This document shows, one piece after another, positions 24,392-33,687 of a stretch of DNA of 36,767 nucleotides. The DNA is taken from contig JAHBZV010000029.1 in NCBI GenBank assembly GCA_019635275.1, positions 1 through 36,767 of the forward strand. The letters are read 5' to 3'. Made by a program: the position numbers and the translations under genes. Under the pieces are notes generated by a model that was not told the DNA's origin, did not search any database, and saw only the letters and a list, made by a program, of their open reading frames with translations. Source of the stretch: Burkholderiaceae bacterium (GTDB lineage Bacteria > Pseudomonadota > Gammaproteobacteria > Burkholderiales > Burkholderiaceae_E). Position 1 is the first letter of the stretch. The number at the start of each line of letters is the position of its first letter.

Positions 24392-25197
24392 CTTTCGTCG
24401 AATCGCTGCAGGCGGCCTGGCGAAGCGCGGACTCGATGCTGTGCGTCGGGCTCGATCCCGACCCGGCGCGCCTGCCCGCGCACCTGGCCGGCCGCCCCGG
24501 CGCCGTCCTCGAGTTCTGCCGCGAGATCGTCGACGCGACCGCGCAGTTCGCCTGCGCGTTCAAGCCGCAGATCGCCTACTTCGCCGCCGCGCGCGCCGAG
24601 GACCAGCTCGAGGCGCTCGTCGGCCACATCCGCCGCGCGCACCCCGGCAAGCCGGTGATCCTCGACGCCAAGCGGGGCGACATCGGCGCAACCGCCGAGC
24701 AGTATGCGCGCGAGGCGTTCGAGCGCTACCGGGCCGACGCGGTCACCGTCAACCCGTACATGGGCTTCGATTCGCTCGAGCCGTGGCTCGCGCGGCGCGA
24801 TCGCGGCGTGATCCTGCTGTGCCGCACGTCGAACCCCGGCGGCAGCGACCTGCAGGCGCTCGACGTCGGCGGCGAGCGGCTGTTCGAGCGGGTGGCGCGG
24901 CTGGCCGCGGGGCCGTGGAACACCAGCGGTCAGCTCGGCCTCGTGGTGGGCGCCACCTTTCCGGACGAGCTCGCGCGCGTGCGCGCGATCGCCGGCGACC
25001 TGCCGCTGCTGGTGCCCGGCATCGGCGCGCAGGGCGGCGACATCGAGGCCACCGTGCGTGCCGGCGGACGGCGGATGATCGTCAATTCGTCGCGCGCCAT
25101 CCTGTATGCCGGCGGCGGAGAAGACTTCGCCGCCGCCGCGGCCGCCGTGGCCCGGGCCACGCGCGATGCGCTGCGCGAGGCCCTCGCCCGCATCTGA
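24388..25197 (+). CDS. pyrF: Orotidine-5'-phosphate decarboxylase
   Basis: PyrF makes UMP from OMP in pyrimidine synthesis. The 269-residue protein belongs to the longer type 2 group: [13 protein letters not shown], the catalytic DAKRGDIG with Lys95, [13 protein letters not shown], and [11 protein letters not shown] with the phosphate-binding Gly loop. The start is GTG 24388, overlapping the TetR stop. It is housekeeping and unlikely to belong functionally to the catabolic region, even though translation is coupled to the TetR gene. Confidence 0.95.
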   Translation: MTFVESLQAAWRSADSMLCVGLDPDPARLPAHLAGRPGAVLEFCREIVDATAQFACAFKPQIAYFAAARAEDQLEALVGHIRRAHPGKPVILDAKRGDIGATAEQYAREAFERYRADAVTVNPYMGFDSLEPWLARRDRGVILLCRTSNPGGSDLQALDVGGERLFERVARLAAGPWNTSGQLGLVVGATFPDELARVRAIAGDLPLLVPGIGAQGGDIEATVRAGGRRMIVNSSRAILYAGGGEDFAAAAAAVARATRDALREALARI

Positions 25198-25255
25198 CGA
25201 CCGGGGCGCTACACTTGCGCGCAGGGCCGCCGGCCGCGGTGGCGACGAACTGCCG

Positions 25256-25942
25256 ATGCGCATCCTTCTCGCAGAAGACGATCAGGTGATGGCCGACGGC
25301 CTGTCGCGCTCGTTGCGCGGCACGGGCTACGCGGTCGATCACGTCGCTTCCGGGCGCGAGGCCGACACCGCGCTGGCCACCCAACCGTACGACCTGCTGA
25401 TCCTCGACCTCGGCCTGCCGGGAATGGCCGGGCTCGAGGTACTCAAGCGGCTGCGCGCGCGCAACGACGCGGTGCCGGTGCTGATCCTCACGGCCGCCGA
25501 CTCGGTCGAGCAGCGGGTGCGCGGCCTTGACCTCGGCGCCGACGACTTCATGGCCAAGCCGTTCGCGCTGTCGGAACTCGAGGCGCGCGTGCGCGCGCTG
25601 GTCCGCCGCAGCATCGGCAGCGGCAGCAACCGGCTGCGCTGCGGACCGGTGTCGTTCGACCAGGTCAGCCGAACCGCGTACATCGACGAGCATCCGCTCG
25701 AGCTCTCGGCGCGCGAGGTCGGGCTGCTCGAAGTGCTGCTGCAGCGCATGGGGCGGCTCGTCAGCAAGGAGCAGATCGTCGACCACCTGTGCGAATGGGG
25801 CGACGAGATCAGCCTGAACGCGATCGAGGTCTACGTGCACCGGCTTCGCCGCAAGCTCGAAGGCTGCGAGGTCCGCATCGCGACCGTGCGCGGCCTGGGC
25901 TACTGCCTGGAGCGCCCGGTCGAGCCGGCGGCGCAGGGATGA
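25256..25942 (+). CDS. OmpR/PhoB-family response regulator (TctD-like)
   Basis: The 228-residue protein has a receiver domain with acidic pocket EDD (7-9), phosphorylated Asp51 in LILDLGLPGM, a conserved Thr in LTAAD and Lys in MAKPF. A winged-helix output domain follows (LSAREVGLLEVLLQRMGRLVSKEQI ... INAIEVYVHRLRRKL-like helix, then VRGLGYCL). ATG 25256 gives MRILLAEDD directly. The stop overlaps the kinase start (ATGA), so the pair is co-translated. TctD-like regulators control tricarboxylate carriers in relatives; no tct carrier lies in this window. Confidence 0.93.
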   Translation: MRILLAEDDQVMADGLSRSLRGTGYAVDHVASGREADTALATQPYDLLILDLGLPGMAGLEVLKRLRARNDAVPVLILTAADSVEQRVRGLDLGADDFMAKPFALSELEARVRALVRRSIGSGSNRLRCGPVSFDQVSRTAYIDEHPLELSAREVGLLEVLLQRMGRLVSKEQIVDHLCEWGDEISLNAIEVYVHRLRRKLEGCEVRIATVRGLGYCLERPVEPAAQG

Positions 25943-27489
25943 AGCCCGCCGACCCCCCGTCGTCGGTGCTCGGCGACCTGATCGCGACGCGCGAGACGCC
26001 GAACCGCTCGGCGCTGCCCGACCGGAAATCGCGCGCGCGCGCGGGTCGCCGCGAACCGGCCGGCTCGCAGGAGCAGCGCTCGCTGTTCGGCGAGATCCTC
26101 GACTGGATGTTCGCGCCGCTGCTGCTGCTCTGGCCGCTGTCGGTGGCGGTGACGTTCCTGGTCGCGCGTTCGCTCGCCGACGCCCCGTTCGACCGCTCGC
26201 TGGCCGACCGCACGCTGGTGCTTCTCGAGCACGTGCGCTCGGTCTCCAGCGCCCCGGCCGCCGAACCGCTCGCGGTGACGGCCAACCACCTGCTGCAGGA
26301 CGACGACGAGGACAAGGTCTACTTCCAGGTGCTCGACCTCGACGGCAGCCTTCTCGCCGGCGACGCCGACTTCCCCCGGCCGCGCCTGTACGACTTTCCG
26401 GAGGTGGGCCGCGTGAAGCTTCGCACCGCGGTCATGCGAGGCGTCGAGGTCCGCGTCGCGTACTCCCACCTTCTCAAGCCGGGCGCCGGCGCCGACCCGA
26501 GCGGGCGCTGGATGCTGGTCCAGGTCGGCGAGACGCTCGAGCGACGCGGGCGGCTCGCCAACGAGATCATCAAGGGCGTGATCTTCCCGCAGTTCCTGAT
26601 CCTGCCGATGGCGCTCGGCCTGGTCTGGTTCGGGCTCTCGCGCGGGCTGGCGCCGCTCAAGCTGATGCAGCACCGGATTCGCACCCGGCGCCCCGACGAC
26701 CTGTCCCCGGTCGATCCGCGCGGTGCGCCCGAGGAGATCGCACCGCTGGTCGACGCGTTCAACGACCTGCTGGCACGCCAGGCCCAGAACCTGGGCGCCC
26801 AGAAGCGTTTCATCGCCGACGCAGCGCACCAGATGAAGACGCCGCTGGCCGGCCTGCGCACGCAGGCTGAGCTGGCGATGCGCGAAACCGACCCGAAGCA
26901 GCTGCAGCGCAGCCTCGCCCAACTGGTGCGCAGCGCCTCGCGCACCGCCCACCTGGTCAGCCAGCTGCTGTCGCTGGCGCGAACGGAAAACCTGCGCGAC
27001 GCGGCAGCCATGGAACCGCTGGATCTCTGTCCGCTGGTGCGCGCGGTCGCCGCGGAGTGGGTCGACCAGGCGCTCGAGCGCCACATCGACTTCGGCGTCG
27101 AGAACGACGCCGGAACGGCGCCGATCAGCGGCCACCCGATCCTGCTTCGCGAGATGATCAACAACCTCATCGACAACGCGTTGCGCTACACGCCCGAGCG
27201 GGGCATGGTCACGGTGCGCACCTTTGGAACCCCGGAGGAGGTCGTGCTCGAAGTCGAGGACGACGGCAGCGGCGTGCCGGCGCCCGAGCGCGAGATGATC
27301 TTCGAACGCTTCTACCGAATGCCCGGCGCGCCGGGCGACGGCAGCGGCCTGGGCCTGCCGATCGTGCGCGAGATCGCTGCCCAGCACGGCGCGCGCATCG
27401 AGATCGACGACGGGATTCCGTGGCCGGCTGCCCGCGGCGGCGGCGCCGGGACACGGGTTTCCGTGCGGTTCCCGAGGCTTGCCGACTAG
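25939..27489 (+). CDS. Sensor histidine kinase (TctE-like, 2CSK_N sensor domain)
   Basis: This 516-residue membrane kinase has a long basic cytoplasmic tail (about 1-52), a first membrane helix (about 57-76), a periplasmic 2CSK_N-type domain (about 77-208) and a second helix (IFPQFLILPMALGLVWFGL, about 213-232). HAMP-like linker, HisKA and HATPase domains follow. The phosphorylated His297 lies in FIADAAHQMKTPLAGL. The ATPase part has NLIDNALRYTP, EVEDDGSGVP and GSGLGLPIVREI. The N-terminal tail is longer than in typical TctE proteins. It signals to the overlapping response regulator. The signal is unknown, plausibly a carboxylate. Confidence 0.93.
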   Translation: MKPADPPSSVLGDLIATRETPNRSALPDRKSRARAGRREPAGSQEQRSLFGEILDWMFAPLLLLWPLSVAVTFLVARSLADAPFDRSLADRTLVLLEHVRSVSSAPAAEPLAVTANHLLQDDDEDKVYFQVLDLDGSLLAGDADFPRPRLYDFPEVGRVKLRTAVMRGVEVRVAYSHLLKPGAGADPSGRWMLVQVGETLERRGRLANEIIKGVIFPQFLILPMALGLVWFGLSRGLAPLKLMQHRIRTRRPDDLSPVDPRGAPEEIAPLVDAFNDLLARQAQNLGAQKRFIADAAHQMKTPLAGLRTQAELAMRETDPKQLQRSLAQLVRSASRTAHLVSQLLSLARTENLRDAAAMEPLDLCPLVRAVAAEWVDQALERHIDFGVENDAGTAPISGHPILLREMINNLIDNALRYTPERGMVTVRTFGTPEEVVLEVEDDGSGVPAPEREMIFERFYRMPGAPGDGSGLGLPIVREIAAQHGARIEIDDGIPWPAARGGGAGTRVSVRFPRLAD

Positions 27490-27534
27490 GGACTGTCCAC
27501 CCCGGGATCGTCCCCGCGCGAGCCGCCTCGCTCT

Positions 27535-27563
27535 TTGACAGCACTTCCCCGGATTCGTAGAAT
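27535..27563 (+). promoter_or_regulatory. Consensus promoter for the tRNA gene
   Basis: TTGACA (27535-27540), a 17-base spacer and TAGAAT (27558-27563) form a near-perfect sigma70 promoter, ending 12 bases before the tRNA. Confidence 0.8.
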
Positions 27564-27575
27564 CGCGGGTTCGCT

Positions 27576-27652
<77 letters not shown>

Positions 27653-27690
27653 CCCCCTTTCTTTGCAGCCGACGAAGGCCCGCAGCGACC

Positions 27691-28095
27691 ATGCAGCCGA
27701 AGCCGCCGCGAGATTCCTCCCCACGCCGCGCCCGGCGCCGCGTGCTGCGCGCCGCGGCCGCGCTGGTGGCGGCGGCAGGCTGGGCGCGACCTGCGCTGGC
27801 GCAGCTGGTGCGCAGTTTCCCACCGGCCGCGCGCCTCGGACGCCTCGAGATCCGCGTGTTTCCCGAAGCGACGCTGAACGGCGAGCCGGTGCGGCTAGCC
27901 GCCGGCGCGCGCATATACGACCAGCGCAACATGATCGTGATGCCCGCCAGCCTGTCGGGCAGCTTCGACGCGCTCGTCGAGCGCGACCCGGTGGGCAACC
28001 TCGGGCGCGTCTGGATCCTCACGCCCGACGAGCTGAAGGCTGCGCAGGCGCGCGAGCGCGAACGAGCGAGCGGATCGGCCGGCCAGGGCCGCTGA
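27691..28095 (+). CDS. Small exported protein of unknown function
   Basis: The 134-residue protein opens with a basic stretch (RRARRRVLR) and a hydrophobic segment ending WARPALAQ, a probable signal peptide with cleavage near residue 38; the paired arginines could even make it a Tat substrate. The mature part ([34 protein letters not shown]) looks like a compact beta domain. I do not recognise a named family; similar small exported proteins occur upstream of miaB in related bacteria as I recall. The gene starts 38 bases after the tRNA and ends 34 bases before miaB, so it is probably read with miaB. An envelope role is likely. Confidence 0.75.
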   Translation: MQPKPPRDSSPRRARRRVLRAAAALVAAAGWARPALAQLVRSFPPAARLGRLEIRVFPEATLNGEPVRLAAGARIYDQRNMIVMPASLSGSFDALVERDPVGNLGRVWILTPDELKAAQARERERASGSAGQGR

Positions 28096-28129
28096 GCCGG
28101 CGGCGGGGCCTCGGCACCAGGTACGGCGC

Positions 28130-29464
28130 GTGACCAGCAAGCTCTACATCCGCACGTTCGGATGCCAGATGAACGAGTACGACTCGGACCGGATGGCCGA
28201 CGTGCTGGCGCAGTCCGAGGGCGCGAGCAAGACCGATCGCGTCGAGGACGCCGACATCATCCTGTTCAACACCTGCTCGGTGCGCGAGAAGGCCGAGGAG
28301 AAGGTGTTCTCCGATCTCGGCCGGATCAACGCGCTCAAGCGCCTGCGACCCGACCTGATCGTCGGCGTCGGCGGTTGCGTCGCGAGCCAGGAGGGCGCGG
28401 CGATCGTCTCGCGCGCACCCTGGGTCGACGTCGTGTTCGGGCCGCAGACGCTGCATCGGCTGCCCGAGCTCATCGCCCGCCGGCGCGCGAGCGGCCGCCC
28501 GCAGGTCGACGTGAGCTTCCCCGAGATCGAGAAGTTCGACCGCCTTCCGCCGGCCCGCACCGACGGCGCGACCGCTTTCGTCTCGATCATGGAGGGATGC
28601 AGCAAGTACTGCAGCTTCTGCGTCGTCCCCTACACGCGCGGTGACGAGGTGTCGCGCCCGCTCGAGGACGTGCTCGTGGAGATCGCCGGCCTGGCCGACC
28701 AGGGTGTACGCGAAGTCACGCTGCTCGGCCAGAACGTCAATGCGTGGCGCGGCGCGATGCCCGACGGCGAAGCCGCCGATTTCGCGCTGCTGCTCGAGTA
28801 TGTCTGCGAGATGCCCGGCATCGATCGCGTGCGCTACACGACTTCGCACCCGAAGGAATTCACGCAGCGGCTCGTCGACGCCTACGGGCGCCTGCCGAAG
28901 CTGGTCGACCACGTGCACCTGCCGGTGCAGTCTGGCTCCGATCGCATCCTTGCGGCGATGAAGCGCGGCTACACGGTGCTCGAGTACAAGTCGATCGTGC
29001 GCAGGCTGCGCTCGGTGCGCCCCGCGGTCAGCCTGTCGACCGACTTCATCGTCGGTTTCCCGGGCGAGACCGCCGAAGACTTCGAGCGCACGCTGCGACT
29101 GGCCGAAGAGCTCGATTTCGACAACTCTTTCTCGTTCGTCTACAGCCCGAGGCCCGGAACCCCCGCCGCCGACCTCCCCGACGACACGCCGCAGTCGGTC
29201 AAGCTCGAGCGACTGCAGAGGCTGCAGGCCGTGATCGAGGCCAACGCCCGGCGCATCAGCGAAGGCATGGTCGGCACCGTGCAGCGCCTGCTCGTCGAAG
29301 GCCAGTCTCGCCGCGACGCAGACGAGCTCGCCGGGCGCACGGGCAACAACCGGGTCGTCAACTTCGTCGGGCCCCGGCGCCTCGTCGGCCAGTTCGTCGA
29401 CGTGCGGATCACTGCCGCGCTGCCGCACTCGCTGCGCGGCGAGGCGGTCGTGCGCGGCGCATGA
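28130..29464 (+). CDS. miaB: tRNA-2-methylthio-N6-dimethylallyladenosine synthase (MiaB)
   Basis: MiaB adds a methylthio group to i6A37 of tRNA. The 444-residue protein has the N-terminal cluster domain ([28 protein letters not shown]), the radical-SAM motif with Cys157, Cys161 and Cys164 (CSKYCSFC), the barrel region with [12 protein letters not shown], and a C-terminal TRAM domain (about 380-444). The start is GTG 28130, matching the family's [14 protein letters not shown]. In many proteobacteria miaB directly precedes ybeZ; here two extra genes intervene, the first overlapping the miaB stop by ATGA. Confidence 0.96.
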   Translation: MTSKLYIRTFGCQMNEYDSDRMADVLAQSEGASKTDRVEDADIILFNTCSVREKAEEKVFSDLGRINALKRLRPDLIVGVGGCVASQEGAAIVSRAPWVDVVFGPQTLHRLPELIARRRASGRPQVDVSFPEIEKFDRLPPARTDGATAFVSIMEGCSKYCSFCVVPYTRGDEVSRPLEDVLVEIAGLADQGVREVTLLGQNVNAWRGAMPDGEAADFALLLEYVCEMPGIDRVRYTTSHPKEFTQRLVDAYGRLPKLVDHVHLPVQSGSDRILAAMKRGYTVLEYKSIVRRLRSVRPAVSLSTDFIVGFPGETAEDFERTLRLAEELDFDNSFSFVYSPRPGTPAADLPDDTPQSVKLERLQRLQAVIEANARRISEGMVGTVQRLLVEGQSRRDADELAGRTGNNRVVNFVGPRRLVGQFVDVRITAALPHSLRGEAVVRGA

Positions 29465-30906
29465 GGCCCGCCGCGACCGCGAACGGCGCACGCGATCCGC
29501 GGCGCGTCGCGAGGGCGCGCGCGTTCGTGCTGTCGGCGCTGGCCGCCCTCGCCGCGCCCCACGCGCTGGCGCAACTGAAGGCGCCACCGGCGATGCCGCC
29601 GACAGGTGCTGCGGCGCAGGTCGATGTCGACGGGTCGGCCGTGGCCGCGTCCCCGATGGCGCAGCTGCTCGCGCGGGCGCGCCGGATGATCGACGATGGT
29701 CGGGCCGAGGCGGCGTTCCGTACGCTGCAGGCCCGGGTTGCCGACTATGGCGGGGACCCGGATTTCGACTACCTGCTGGGACTTGCGGCCCTCGATTCGG
29801 GCCACCCGGGCGAAGCCGTGATCGCCCTCGAGCGCGTGCTGATGGTGCGACCTGGTTTCCTGCAGGCCCGAGCCGAGATCGCGCGCGCCTACTTCGCGCT
29901 GCGCGAGCGCGAGAACGCGCGTCGCGAATTCGAGATCGTCGCCGCCCAGCGCATTCCCGACGAGGCCAGGCGCGTGATCGGCCGCTACCTGGACGCGATT
30001 CGCAGCATCGACGACGCCGCTCGCTCGAGTCTCGTCGGGCTGGTCGAACTCGAGACCGGCTACGACTCGAACGTGAACTTCGGGAGTTCCACCGGTCAGT
30101 GGGTGCTCGCGGACGGCACCGCAGTGATTCCGTTGGGGATCAGTCTTCCGAGAAATAGTGCCGTTTTCGCCAGCGCGCTCGGCCTAAACTGGTCCGTGCC
30201 GATGGGTGGCGGCTGGCAATGGACCACTGGCGGGCGCGCCTCGCTTCGGCGCTACCCCAGTGCGCATACACTGGACCAGGACCAGTTCGACCTTTCATCG
30301 GGGTTCGCCTTCCGTACCGGCTGCCACCAGTTCAACATGCTTGCCCAGTTCCAGCACCTGCAACTGGGCGGTGCGGCTTTCCGCAACGCCCTGGGTGCGC
30401 TCGGCCAATGGCAGTGCGACCTCGACGCCCGCACGCAGGTCGGCGCCTACGTACAGGGCTTCTCGCTCGACTTCCCGGAAGAGCCGATGCGCGATGCGCG
30501 CCGCAGCGCGGTCGGCCTCACTTTCGCCCGCGTGCTCGATGGCGCACGCCGGCCGATCGTCGTCGCGGGCGCGCAAGTCGGCAACGAGACCTCGCGCCGG
30601 GACCTCGACAACCTTTCCTACGACTTCCTGGGCGCACGTGCGGCCCTCAGCATGGGGCTGGGCAGCGGCTGGCGCGGCTTTGCGGCGCTGTCCTGGGAGG
30701 CACGCAACTTCGACGGCGTCGAGCCGATATTCGGCGTTGCGCGGCGCGATCGCCAGACCGAGGTGCGCTTCGGCGCAGAGCGCGCGCTGACGGCCGACTG
30801 GTCGGTCGCACCGGCCATCACGTTCACCCGAAACCGGTCGACACTCGATCCGAACGACTTCCGGCGCACGCAGGCCGGCGTGACGCTTCGCTACAGGTTC
30901 CAGTGA
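29461..30906 (+). CDS. TPR plus outer-membrane beta-barrel protein, Slam/DUF560 (type XI secretion) type
   Basis: The 481-residue protein has a signal peptide (about residues 1-37, ending HALAQ) and a periplasmic TPR-rich part (about 60-185) with [24 protein letters not shown] and [36 protein letters not shown]. It ends in a barrel domain of alternating strands (about 200-481), beginning with the DUF560-like [13 protein letters not shown] and closing with GVTLRYRFQ. This layout and length match Slam proteins, which export or flip lipoproteins and soluble haem- or metal-binding proteins across the outer membrane. ATG 29461 overlaps the miaB stop. The FecR-domain gene begins two bases after its stop, so that product is the likely cargo. 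A plain TPR porin is the alternative. Confidence 0.78.
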   Translation: MRPAATANGARDPRRVARARAFVLSALAALAAPHALAQLKAPPAMPPTGAAAQVDVDGSAVAASPMAQLLARARRMIDDGRAEAAFRTLQARVADYGGDPDFDYLLGLAALDSGHPGEAVIALERVLMVRPGFLQARAEIARAYFALRERENARREFEIVAAQRIPDEARRVIGRYLDAIRSIDDAARSSLVGLVELETGYDSNVNFGSSTGQWVLADGTAVIPLGISLPRNSAVFASALGLNWSVPMGGGWQWTTGGRASLRRYPSAHTLDQDQFDLSSGFAFRTGCHQFNMLAQFQHLQLGGAAFRNALGALGQWQCDLDARTQVGAYVQGFSLDFPEEPMRDARRSAVGLTFARVLDGARRPIVVAGAQVGNETSRRDLDNLSYDFLGARAALSMGLGSGWRGFAALSWEARNFDGVEPIFGVARRDRQTEVRFGAERALTADWSVAPAITFTRNRSTLDPNDFRRTQAGVTLRYRFQ

Positions 30907-30908
30907 CG

Positions 30909-33668
30909 ATGGCCGCCCTCGACGCATCCCTGCGCAGCGCGCACGCGCGCCGCGGGCCCGCCACCTGGCTCGCGATGCTGTGCCTCGTGCTGCTCGGCTG
31001 GGCGGCAGGCGCCCAGCCGGCCATCGCGGCCGACGGTCGCGCGCTGGTCGCCTCGGGAAGCGTCACCGTCCAGCGTGGCCCGGTAGCGCCGGCACCGGTC
31101 TCCACCGGGACCGAATTCGAAAGCGGCGACGTCATCCGCACCGGCGCCGACGGTCGCGTGCAGATCCGCTTCACCGACGGGGCGATCTTCTCGCTGCAGC
31201 CGGGCACCACGTTCCGCATCGACGACTATCGGTTCGATTCGAACAGCCAGCGCGGCTTCTATTTCCTGGTGCGCGGCGCCTTGCGCACGATCTCCGGGGC
31301 GATCGGCAAGCGTCACCACGACGACTACCGGATGCAGACCCCCACGGCGACGGTCGGGGTCCGCGGCACCGAATACGTCGCCGAGCAGACCGCCTGCGAC
31401 CCGCGTTGCGCGCCTGGCCCTCGCGAGGGTCTGCGCGTGTCCGTGACGCGCGGTCGCATCGTCGTCACCACGCGCGGCGGTGCGGTCGAGGTCGGCGAGG
31501 GCGAATCCGCGGCTGCCGACAGCCCGGATGCGGCGCCACGAATGACCAACCAGGGCCCGGTGCTCGCCCCGATCAGCTACTTCCGCCTGCCCGATAGCGA
31601 GGACGCGGCGACTCGGGTGGCTGTCGCGGCGACCTCGCCGGCCGATGGCGGCGTGACCACGAAGGCCCTGGCGGTCGACGGTTCGGCCACGTTGCCGGCA
31701 GCGATTCCGGGCGGCACGACCACCGCAGGCGGCGGCGGTAAAACGGCGCCCCCCGGCAGCGCCACCGCAACGTCGTCATCGGCGACCCCCGCAGCCGGCA
31801 GCGCGCCCGCGGTCGTGGCCGGTGTCTTCCTGACGTCGCCTCCAGCGAGCGGTCCGTCTGCGGGATCGACTTCGCCTGCCGGTGCCACCGGTGGCGGCAC
31901 GAGCGGTGCGACCGGAGCCAGCGGCGCTTCGGCGGGTGCCGGCGCTTCGGGTTCGCTCGCACCGGCGGCAGGCGCCGGCACGCCGATCGTCTCGAGCACG
32001 CCAGCCGGCTCGATGGCGTCCGACACTTCAGCGGTCGTCACTTCGGGCGCCGGTGTTTCGGGCACTGCTGCTGCGGGCACTGCTGCTGCGGGCACTGCTG
32101 CTGCGGGCACTGCTGCTGCGGGCACTGCTTCGGGCGCCGGTGCTTTGGCCGGCGGCACAGCGGCCGGCACGAGCACCTCGGGCGACGCGGGCGCTTCGGC
32201 CGGTGTGGCCGTTCCGGGCAGTGCCGCGGCCCCTGACGCCGGTAGCGCGCCCGACGGCGCCGGTCCCGGCTCCGCCCCCGGTGCCACCTCCGGCGCGGTA
32301 GCGGATGCGACAGGACCGACCGGCTCGGCCACGGCGACCGGGTCGGAAGGAGCGTCTGCTGCAGGCGGGCGTCCCTCCGAAACCGCGGGCGCGGACAGCG
32401 CCGTCGGCGCCGGTCCTCTGGCCGACCTGCCCCCGATCGTGATCGACGGGGATCGCGGTGCCGGTAGCGGACGCTCCCGCAAACCCGGGAAATCCGATTC
32501 CGAGGATGCGTGGCTTCCCGGGGCGGGCGGATCGATTTCGTCGAATGAGCATCGCGGCCCCGATGGTTCGCTGCTCGCCGTGTCCGACCTGGCTCCTGGA
32601 GTCCGACCCGGCGGCTCATCCGGCACCGGCGGCACCGGCGGCACTGGAGACCCGGGTGGCTCGGGAGGCACCGGAACCACTGAAGGCACCGGCGGGGCGG
32701 GTGACTCCGGCACGGGTGGCACGGGTGGCACGGGTGGCACGGGTGGCACGGGTGGCACCGGAGGCACCGGAGGCACCGGAGGCACCGGAGGCACCGGAGG
32801 CACCGGAGGCACCGGAGGCACCGGAGGCACCGGCGACGGCGGCACGGGCCATGCGGGCGGCGATGACGGCGGATCCGGCGGCACGACGCCCCCCCCGCCG
32901 CTGACCCCCGGCCAGACAGCGATCGGCGATCGAACGGTGTTGATGCGGCAGGTGCCGGTCGTCGACGCGGTGAACATCACATCTGCCGGCTCGCTGATCG
33001 AACTCGACGAATCACTGGCACTGCGCTCGATCGGCCTGTGCCCGAACCTGCTGTGCCTGTCGCGAGGCACGGCGCAGGTTCGCGAGTCCGGCGTCGACGG
33101 CGACACGAGCTGGGGGCGGTGGACGTCCGGCCGGCTCGAGTTGCGCGTCCTCGGCCTGCCGACCGGCATCACGCTGACGGCCAATCACGGAGTCCACTAC
33201 CTGATCGGCACGCCGTCGACCACGGTTCCGACCAGCGGCGTATTCGGCTACAACCTGATCGGCGCTACGGCCCCGACCCTGAGCGGCGGGGTGGTGTCGC
33301 CCGGCGTCTTCACCGGCCAGGCCGGCGTCGCGTTCGGGCCCGGCCAACCCGCACGGATCGGCCTGGAAGGGAGCGTCGCGATCGGCGGGGCCTCGTACGG
33401 CTTCGCGACGTCGGGAGGCGCTTCCGACCCGACGCGAAGCACGCTGAGCACCGGCGCCGGCTACGGGTTCAGCGGCACCCTGCAGGCGTCGCAGTCCGGC
33501 AGCGGGCCGTTGACCTGCGGGGCGGCAGGCTGCACGGTCGGCGTCCAGGGCGGCCTGTTCGGCCCGAACGCCGCGCGGCTCGGCCTGAGCTACCAGGTCC
33601 AGGCGCCGGCCGGCGGCTCTACAATCTCGGGCGTAGGAGTGTTCGCGCAGCAGCCCGCGCGACAGTGA
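30909..33668 (+). CDS. Secreted FecR-domain protein with repetitive linker and TbpB-like C-terminal barrel
   Basis: The 919-residue protein has a signal peptide (cleavage near AIAAD, residue 39) without a lipobox and a FecR/LysM-like beta domain (about 45-210: GRVQIRFTDGAIFSLQPGTTFRI, GALRTISGAIGK, TPTATVGVRGTEY). A disordered Ala/Gly/Ser/Thr/Pro region (about 215-670) follows, with GTAAA repeats at about 385-404 and GTG repeats at about 601-642. The C-terminal domain (about 675-919) shows WGRWTSG, GVHYLIGTPSTTVPTSGVFGYNLIG, VAFGPGQPARIGLEG and GLFGPNAARLGLSYQV, resembling the eight-stranded barrel of TbpB-type Slam cargo. ATG 30909 follows the Slam-like stop by two bases. It is probably exposed on or released from the cell surface. 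Confidence 0.82.
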   Translation: MAALDASLRSAHARRGPATWLAMLCLVLLGWAAGAQPAIAADGRALVASGSVTVQRGPVAPAPVSTGTEFESGDVIRTGADGRVQIRFTDGAIFSLQPGTTFRIDDYRFDSNSQRGFYFLVRGALRTISGAIGKRHHDDYRMQTPTATVGVRGTEYVAEQTACDPRCAPGPREGLRVSVTRGRIVVTTRGGAVEVGEGESAAADSPDAAPRMTNQGPVLAPISYFRLPDSEDAATRVAVAATSPADGGVTTKALAVDGSATLPAAIPGGTTTAGGGGKTAPPGSATATSSSATPAAGSAPAVVAGVFLTSPPASGPSAGSTSPAGATGGGTSGATGASGASAGAGASGSLAPAAGAGTPIVSSTPAGSMASDTSAVVTSGAGVSGTAAAGTAAAGTAAAGTAAAGTASGAGALAGGTAAGTSTSGDAGASAGVAVPGSAAAPDAGSAPDGAGPGSAPGATSGAVADATGPTGSATATGSEGASAAGGRPSETAGADSAVGAGPLADLPPIVIDGDRGAGSGRSRKPGKSDSEDAWLPGAGGSISSNEHRGPDGSLLAVSDLAPGVRPGGSSGTGGTGGTGDPGGSGGTGTTEGTGGAGDSGTGGTGGTGGTGGTGGTGGTGGTGGTGGTGGTGGTGGTGGTGDGGTGHAGGDDGGSGGTTPPPPLTPGQTAIGDRTVLMRQVPVVDAVNITSAGSLIELDESLALRSIGLCPNLLCLSRGTAQVRESGVDGDTSWGRWTSGRLELRVLGLPTGITLTANHGVHYLIGTPSTTVPTSGVFGYNLIGATAPTLSGGVVSPGVFTGQAGVAFGPGQPARIGLEGSVAIGGASYGFATSGGASDPTRSTLSTGAGYGFSGTLQASQSGSGPLTCGAAGCTVGVQGGLFGPNAARLGLSYQVQAPAGGSTISGVGVFAQQPARQ
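32061..32129 (+). repeat. Tandem 15-base repeat, four copies plus a partial, within the FecR-domain gene
   Basis: GGCACTGCTGCTGCG occurs four times exactly (32061-32120) and continues as GGCACTGCT. It encodes GTAAA units in frame. Identical copies at the DNA level point to recent slippage or unequal exchange, and copy changes would keep the reading frame. Confidence 0.92.
32709..32834 (+). repeat. Tandem 9-base repeat, fourteen copies in two homogenised blocks, within the FecR-domain gene
   Basis: Five exact copies of GGCACGGGT (32709-32753) are followed by eight exact copies of GGCACCGGA (32754-32825) and one GGCACCGGC. All encode Gly-Thr-Gly. The synonymous but block-wise uniform spelling shows two separate expansions. 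Confidence 0.92.
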
Positions 33669-33687
33669 AGCCCCCGAGACCGCCGAC

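Noticed and set aside
32709-32834. CRISPR-like or other spacer array
   Set aside because: The 9-base units are contiguous without spacers and encode in-frame Gly-Thr-Gly within a gene.
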